From positions 1 to 12,446 of the forward strand of contig BCLD01000030.1 of assembly GCA_001600875.1 (NCBI GenBank): a stretch of DNA of 12,446 nucleotides. Direction: 5' to 3'. This DNA comes from Solicoccozyma terricola (Eukaryota; Basidiomycota; Tremellomycetes; Filobasidiales; Piskurozymaceae). A program made the translations under genes and the position numbers. Every line of letters starts with the position of its first letter. The stretch's first letter is position 1. Under the pieces are notes generated by a model. It was not told the DNA's origin and searched no databases. It saw nothing but the letters and a program-made list of their open reading frames with translations. Below, piece after piece: positions 9,093 to 12,446 of this stretch.

Positions 9093-10897
9093 TTAATGTC
9101 CACCATTTTCTGCCATCGCATGATGACCCTATCAACATCGCATCGGTATCAGCACCACGTCCCAAAGCAAAGACAAGACAGAGACCGATAGTTCGTTTTT
9201 TTCTCACCTCTTTGGAATTGTAGTATGCGCTCTTGTTCTTTGCCCAGGTGTAGACGGCGTAACCTGTGGTGAGGTGGAGGGAAGGGGATCGGAGTATTGT
9301 TGATGGAAAGGATTAGCGAGACGTTGGGGGATTGGCTCGTCATCCCAATCCTAAAACCACCAGTAATCGAAACTCGCGCGCGCATTTGTTGGATATCATG
9401 CAACTCGCGAATCCGAAACGATACCAGATCTCCAATACCAAAGTTCATAACTGCCAACCGAGTCGATTCTCCCATCGTTGTGTTGTCCCCCCCCCCCCCC
9501 CCCCCCAAAAAAAAAGAAATCGTTTCGAAACGTTCTCCCCCGGACGTTCAACCATCACTTCACTTCACCATCCCATCCATCCAATTCGCAGATGGATACG
9601 GAAGGTGGGTAACGCTACGAAAGACGTTCCACGTTCCACATTCCACGATCCCTTCTCCCGCTCTCTTCATTCTTCTTCTCCTACGTCCGTGATTCTCATC
9701 AACATGTCGAATTTATCTCTCCGTACGAAATCAATAATCACCAACCGCACCTCCCCCCGGCCCCGGCCTCACATTCATCCACCTCCCCCTGATTCCCTCA
9801 TACCCACGCCGCCCCCTCCCCTCCTTCCCTCATTCCCACCACCACCACCACCACCACCCCCCCCCTTCCACCCCCTCGCGGAAAACTCTCAAACTCACCA
9901 GCTGCAAAAGGAATAACCATATACGGAAGTTGTTTCATCGTTCTTGAATAACCATTGAAGATGTATCCATGGAGAGCACCTGCGAATGGTCTTTGTTTGA
10001 ATGGGGAGAGGGCTGGGGAGTGAAGGAAGGGTGAGGGGGTGAGGGGGTGAGGGGGTGGGAAAGAGGCGGGGGGAAGGAAGATGTTGTCAGTTGGTTATGT
10101 TTAGGATTATGATAATAGCACTACGCCACGACGACGACGACGACGACGATGGATTCGAGGGGAGCACATCGTTGTTGAGATCCCCCTTTTGCGTCGCATT
10201 GATGTCTGTTTCGGCGGGGTGGTGTGTGTGTGTGTGTTTTTCGCTTCCCTTCCATATCATCGCGCTTAACTCAACCGCTATCGATCGATCAAACACGCCG
10301 AGGCGGATCCATGCTGATTCAGGGTGAGGACTGGATGGGTTTCCTTTTTGATGTTTGGATGTCATGTTGTTGTTTTGTGGAATTATCTTCTAAGGTGGTT
10401 TGGTTTCGTTGTTGTAAATGAACCCCTTTCTCTGTCCCGTCCAAATCCCCTCCGCGTTTACTAACACTCCTCGACGTTCACTCCCCAAAACTCCACTCCG
10501 CGTTCTCCTAACGATTTGCTCCTCTAATCCGCTTTTGGAAGGAAAAAAGACGGGGGGACATGCCGGGGTCTAAAACTTACAATATTGAACTACGCCCTTT
10601 TGTTTTGGACCTCCCATATCACCCCACCATCCAATCTAAGTATCGGGGGGGGGGAATATAACCGAGCATTCATTAAAAGGTGAATAATCATGATCAATAC
10701 CATCACTCCAAAATGAAACTAGAGAAAGAAGGAGGAGGGGGGAAAAACTCACGTAGGCTTTACCTATTTGAACCCCCCACCGAAACCCAAATACGAATGT
10801 CCCAAAAAAGCGAGCGAAATCAGCTTAACCGCGATAAACCACGATATCAAGACGTACCACCTGGCATGCCACTTGATAAAGACGCTGATGGACGCAT
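9093..10897 (-). CDS. QCR8: Cytochrome bc1 complex subunit 8 (QCR8 / UQCRQ)
   Basis: Small single-pass subunit of respiratory complex III in the mitochondrial inner membrane, next to cytochrome b. Exons (minus): 10897-10858, 10763-10753, 10635-10581, 10012-9899, 9263-9208, 9128-9093. The sum is 312 nt, 103 residues plus stop, close to the usual family length (about 95-110). Seen: MRPS at the N terminus as in yeast Qcr8 (MRPT), GWWGDMGGPKQKGVVQY (19-35), SPFKQRPFAGALHGYIFNGY (38-57), membrane helix LPYMVIPFAAGYAVYTWA (64-81), YYNSKEGHH (87-95). All introns are GT-AG and in phase. Oddities: exon 2 is only 11 nt, and introns 3 (10580-10013, 568 nt) and 4 (9898-9264, 635 nt) are far longer than any other in the window. 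The first two exons rest on frame and the MRPS/GKAY fit, so they are less certain than the rest. Confidence 0.94.
9264..9898 (-). other. Long QCR8 intron 4 (635 nt)
   Basis: Bounded by GTGAGT and an ACCACAG acceptor in sense. It contains the C20/A9 tract, GC-rich and CCA/CCG-rich repeat patches (about 9755-9880) and a minus-strand open frame. A TTGATGA near 9683 resembles a C box, but I found no D box at a suitable distance, so I do not call a snoRNA. Confidence 0.7.
9487..9515. repeat. C20 plus A9 homopolymers in QCR8 intron 4
   Basis: Twenty C (9487-9506) followed directly by nine A on the plus strand, in the middle of the 635-nt intron. A perfect 12-bp palindrome, CGTTTCGAAACG, follows at 9521-9532. 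Confidence 0.9.
10013..10580 (-). other. Long QCR8 intron 3 (568 nt)
   Basis: Bounded by GTAAGT and a CCCCAG acceptor in sense. It holds simple repeats: an 8-bp TGAGGGGG-type repeat at about 10031-10058 (a pyrimidine tract in sense, close to the acceptor), (ACG)7 at 10128-10148, and a TG run near 10223-10237. I see no conserved RNA or protein signature. Confidence 0.7.
10645..10654. repeat. G10 homopolymer in QCR8 intron 2
   Basis: Ten consecutive G on the plus strand (C10 in sense), 9 nt before the TTAG acceptor of the intron 10752-10636, where it acts as part of the pyrimidine-rich stretch. Confidence 0.85.
10753..10763 (-). other. 11-nt microexon of QCR8 (predicted)
   Basis: Predicted exon 2, with acceptor AAATAG before it and donor GTGAGT after it. 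It completes Gly14 and encodes Lys-Ala-Tyr, linking MRPSASLSSGMPG to IGWWGDMG. No in-frame ATG exists in the local open frame upstream of the block, so a direct start here is not possible. Standard gene callers would probably miss this exon. Confidence 0.75.
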
Positions 10898-11052
10898 GAC
10901 TGAGTTGAATATCCTACTTTTGGTGTGCTACTGTGTGTTTGATATGAGGATATGGGATGACACTGGTTGGTTGAAGATGGGATGGGATGGGCAACGGAGC
11001 GAATCGGGAGGAGGGAGGGGGGGGGATTCTCACGGTGGGATGGGTGGCGAAT

Positions 11053-11058
11053 CACGTG
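11053..11058. promoter_or_regulatory. CACGTG E-box upstream of QCR8
   Basis: A perfect CACGTG palindrome in the context TCACGTGG, about 155-160 nt upstream of the QCR8 start codon. In budding yeast, the QCR8 promoter is known to be controlled by the E-box factor Cbf1/Cpf1 together with Abf1 and the HAP complex. Function here is inferred from motif and position only. Confidence 0.5.
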
Positions 11059-11150
11059 GCGGTGGCGAGGGTGGCGGTGGCGGGAATAATTCATAAGGAA
11101 TGGGTATTCAAATTCAATCATGAATGCGGTATGACAATGAGGGACGTATA

Positions 11151-11191
11151 TGACATGCAGGTAACAGGAATGACATGCTTCTTGCATGTCA
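11151..11191. repeat. Three-copy TGACATGC array with perfect inverted repeat
   Basis: TGACATGC occurs at 11151-11158 and 11171-11178, and its exact reverse complement GCATGTCA at 11184-11191. The last two form a perfect 8-bp inverted repeat with the 5-nt spacer TTCTT. The two direct copies are 20 nt apart, about two helical turns. The CCAAT box at 11192 abuts the array. Confidence 0.8.
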
Positions 11192-11196
11192 ATTGG
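11192..11196 (-). promoter_or_regulatory. CCAAT box upstream of QCR8
   Basis: ATTGG on plus reads CCAAT in the QCR8 direction (context TGACCAATT), about 295 nt upstream of the ATG. CCAAT-binding HAP complexes activate respiratory genes in fungi. A single pentamer is weak evidence on its own. Confidence 0.4.
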
Positions 11197-11330
11197 TCAT
11201 ATCCTCCCTACTGGAACCCACGCCCCGAACGTGTGTTGGTCTACTATTCACTATTCACTGTAGATGGACCCCGGTTTACACCACCCAGGTTGTCAATCAA
11301 GATAAGCACTGAACAGCTCAAGATAAAGGC

Positions 11331-12197
11331 TTACTTTTCAGTAGAATTTGTTTCGTTGGATGTGTCTGGTCCCATTTGAGAAGTGGGTTCTAGCGTCAGT
11401 GAAGCAAGAGAGTCTCCTTGATTGGACAATGATATCGTCCTGAACTCCAGTGGTTGGGGTTTAGCTGGACTGTCGAAGTTGGCGACCGTCCATCCTCCCA
11501 CCACCTTTGTGGCTTTGGGAATATCCCCTGTCGCTAGCGCGTTGGTCAATTGCTCGACATACTTGCTTGGACCTGCCCTTTCGCCATTCACAGTCCCTTC
11601 ATTCTCGTCACAATGTAAGGAAGTCACAAAGAAGCGCGACCCTTCTGACACTTGTGCGTCGCTGGGGTTGGTCTTGGTGATTCCGGAGAATGTTGATTCC
11701 TCAGGGGTGATGCTGGACTTCAGAGAGTCAGGTTGAGGCACTACTATCTCATTAATTTCACACTCATGTTGCTCCCACCCAGTCCAACCATGTACTGACG
11801 AGGCTATAAATCTCTCAGTGACTTCGTAAGATATGATGATAGTCACGTGGTCTGATGTTGGAAGGTTTCCCGCCTTTGGGAAAAACTGTATTGGAAAAGT
11901 TGCTCTAAAACCCAAAGGATATGGTAGTGTGTCATCCCGTTTAAACTCAACAATAACGCTGTCAGACACTATGCCAATTTCTCTGAACGGGTGTTGTTCG
12001 TCTAGCTGTTTTTTGGCTTCTTTCTCGAGCTGAATACCTATTTCATCCCTTGATAGTATTTCATCCCTTGATTGGTGCAACTGCAAGGTTTTGAGAACAT
12101 TGTCTTTGATCTTTACAGCCAAAGCGTTTGCATATTCCCATTTACATTTTACTTTAGTAGTAGGTTGTGAAGGAAGCTTTGCAGAAATCTCTGCCAT
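11331..12197 (-). CDS. Unrecognised intronless protein, 288 residues
   Basis: I do not recognise a family. It is a single uninterrupted frame from ATG at 12197 (G at -3 and G at +4) to the stop at 11331. Its composition is that of a globular, folded-looking protein in the N-terminal two thirds: alternating hydrophobic stretches such as DSVIVEFKRDD, FRATFPIQFFPKAG and VTIIISYEVTERF, and a Trp-containing HGWTGWEQHE. A Ser/Thr/Pro-rich tail follows from about residue 155 and looks disordered, apart from a segment with KATKVVGGWTVANF. There is no signal peptide or membrane segment. A charged helix-like region at about 40-65 holds an internal duplication, SRDEI twice (43-47 and 49-53), from an 18-bp tandem repeat. 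Lack of introns contrasts with the five neighbours and could indicate a retrocopy, a young gene or simple chance. It may be lineage-specific. Confidence 0.7.
   Translation of the reverse strand: MAEISAKLPSQPTTKVKCKWEYANALAVKIKDNVLKTLQLHQSRDEILSRDEIGIQLEKEAKKQLDEQHPFREIGIVSDSVIVEFKRDDTLPYPLGFRATFPIQFFPKAGNLPTSDHVTIIISYEVTERFIASSVHGWTGWEQHECEINEIVVPQPDSLKSSITPEESTFSGITKTNPSDAQVSEGSRFFVTSLHCDENEGTVNGERAGPSKYVEQLTNALATGDIPKATKVVGGWTVANFDSPAKPQPLEFRTISLSNQGDSLASLTLEPTSQMGPDTSNETNSTEK
12039..12072. repeat. 18-bp period tandem duplication inside the orphan gene
   Basis: A 16-nt sequence, TATTTCATCCCTTGAT, occurs at 12039-12054 and again at 12057-12072. The spacing is in frame and produces two consecutive SRDEI segments in the encoded protein. 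Confidence 0.9.
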
Positions 12198-12446
12198 GAC
12201 AGAGATGTATTTGATGAGTATCAGGAGATGAAGGTGGAGTGTCGCTTTGCTGGGTGGAGATGTCTAACAGATATGATAGTTGTTATGTGAGAGCTGCAGA
12301 TGAGTGCCACAGGATGTGAGAAAAAGAAGAAGAAGAAGAAGAGTGGAGTAGCCTTGTTTGTTGGAGGAGATCAGTCGTCCCCCCCGTTGGATATGTAGAT
12401 ATGTATGGTAAAGAGAGATCCTTGGAACTGGTATTTATACCCCCCC
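12198..12446 (-). promoter_or_regulatory. Upstream region of the orphan gene
   Basis: A pyrimidine-rich tract in sense (TTC repeats, 12318-12343) lies about 120-145 nt before the ATG, as is common in fungal promoters and 5' UTRs. A TATAAATA match (minus strand) sits at 12432-12439, at the window edge, about 235 nt upstream of the ATG. If it is a real TATA box, the 5' UTR would be around 200 nt. Confidence 0.45.

Larger units (their letters stand above)
10898..11330 (-). promoter_or_regulatory. QCR8 upstream region
   Basis: This 433-nt gap lies between the QCR8 ATG (10897) and the stop of the upstream gene (11331). It contains a G-rich tract at about 11010-11026, a GGC/GGT repeat patch at about 11055-11083, a CACGTG E-box at 11053-11058, a CCAAT box (minus strand) at 11192-11196 and a TGACATGC array at 11151-11191. 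Part must also serve as 3' UTR of the upstream gene. Open frames here are low-complexity. Confidence 0.6.

Noticed and set aside
9660..9700. Possible box C/D snoRNA in QCR8 intron 4
   Set aside because: There is only a one-mismatch C box (TTGATGA); no CTGA D box at a suitable distance and no terminal stem seen.
9332..9916. Plus-strand 194-codon frame, Pro/Ser/Thr-rich
   Set aside because: It is antisense to QCR8 intron 4 and exon 4, and driven by poly-C and CCA/CCT repeats; no family signature.
10680..11096. Plus-strand 138-codon frame with a Gly-rich end
   Set aside because: It lies antisense to QCR8 exons 1-2 and introns, and its C-terminal half is a product of GGC/GGT and G-rich repeats in the upstream region.
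1..12446. Search for mobile elements, CRISPR arrays, tRNA or rRNA genes and biosynthetic or defence clusters
   Set aside because: No terminal repeats with a transposase-like frame, no regularly spaced repeats with unique spacers, no tRNA-like cloverleaf and no clustered pathway genes were seen; the content is ordinary fungal housekeeping genes plus two orphans.

Overview
The window is a stretch of fungal nuclear chromosome, most likely from a basidiomycete of the Tremellales type (Cryptococcus/Kwoniella relatives). The basis is six closely packed genes on both strands, five of them cut by many short GT-AG introns (mostly 60-180 nt, with GTGAGT/GTAAGT/GTATGT-like donors), and eukaryotic housekeeping proteins recognisable only after splicing. 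All exon joins below were worked out by hand from conserved protein motifs and reading-frame continuity; none has transcript support here.

Layout, left to right. (1) 79-789, minus: 5' part of oligoribonuclease (REX2/Orn family), running off the left edge. (2) 983-2337, minus: a four-exon gene for an unrecognised 346-residue protein ending in a single membrane segment (predicted tail anchor). (3) 2338-2837: intergenic region between divergent genes. (4) 2838-5833, plus: ten-exon gephyrin/CnxE-type molybdenum cofactor synthesis protein (717 aa; MogA-like domain, very His-rich linker, MoeA-like domain). (5) 5964-8886, minus: eleven-exon GAA1/GPAA1 subunit of GPI transamidase (674 aa), convergent with cnxE. 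(6) 9093-10897, minus: six-exon QCR8, a small subunit of respiratory complex III (103 aa), with an 11-nt microexon and two unusually long introns. (7) 10898-11330: upstream region of QCR8, with CACGTG, a CCAAT box and a three-copy TGACATGC array. (8) 11331-12197, minus: intronless 288-aa protein I do not recognise. (9) 12198-12446: its upstream region.

The genes do not form a pathway. They are unrelated housekeeping functions (RNA turnover, Moco synthesis, GPI anchoring, respiration) plus two orphans. I see no mobile element, CRISPR array, tRNA, rRNA or biosynthetic cluster, and no evidence of a new multi-gene system. The points most worth a second look are the His-rich linker of CnxE, the accumulation of long G/C homopolymers in introns (up to 66 C), the QCR8 intron architecture and upstream motifs, and the two unrecognised proteins.
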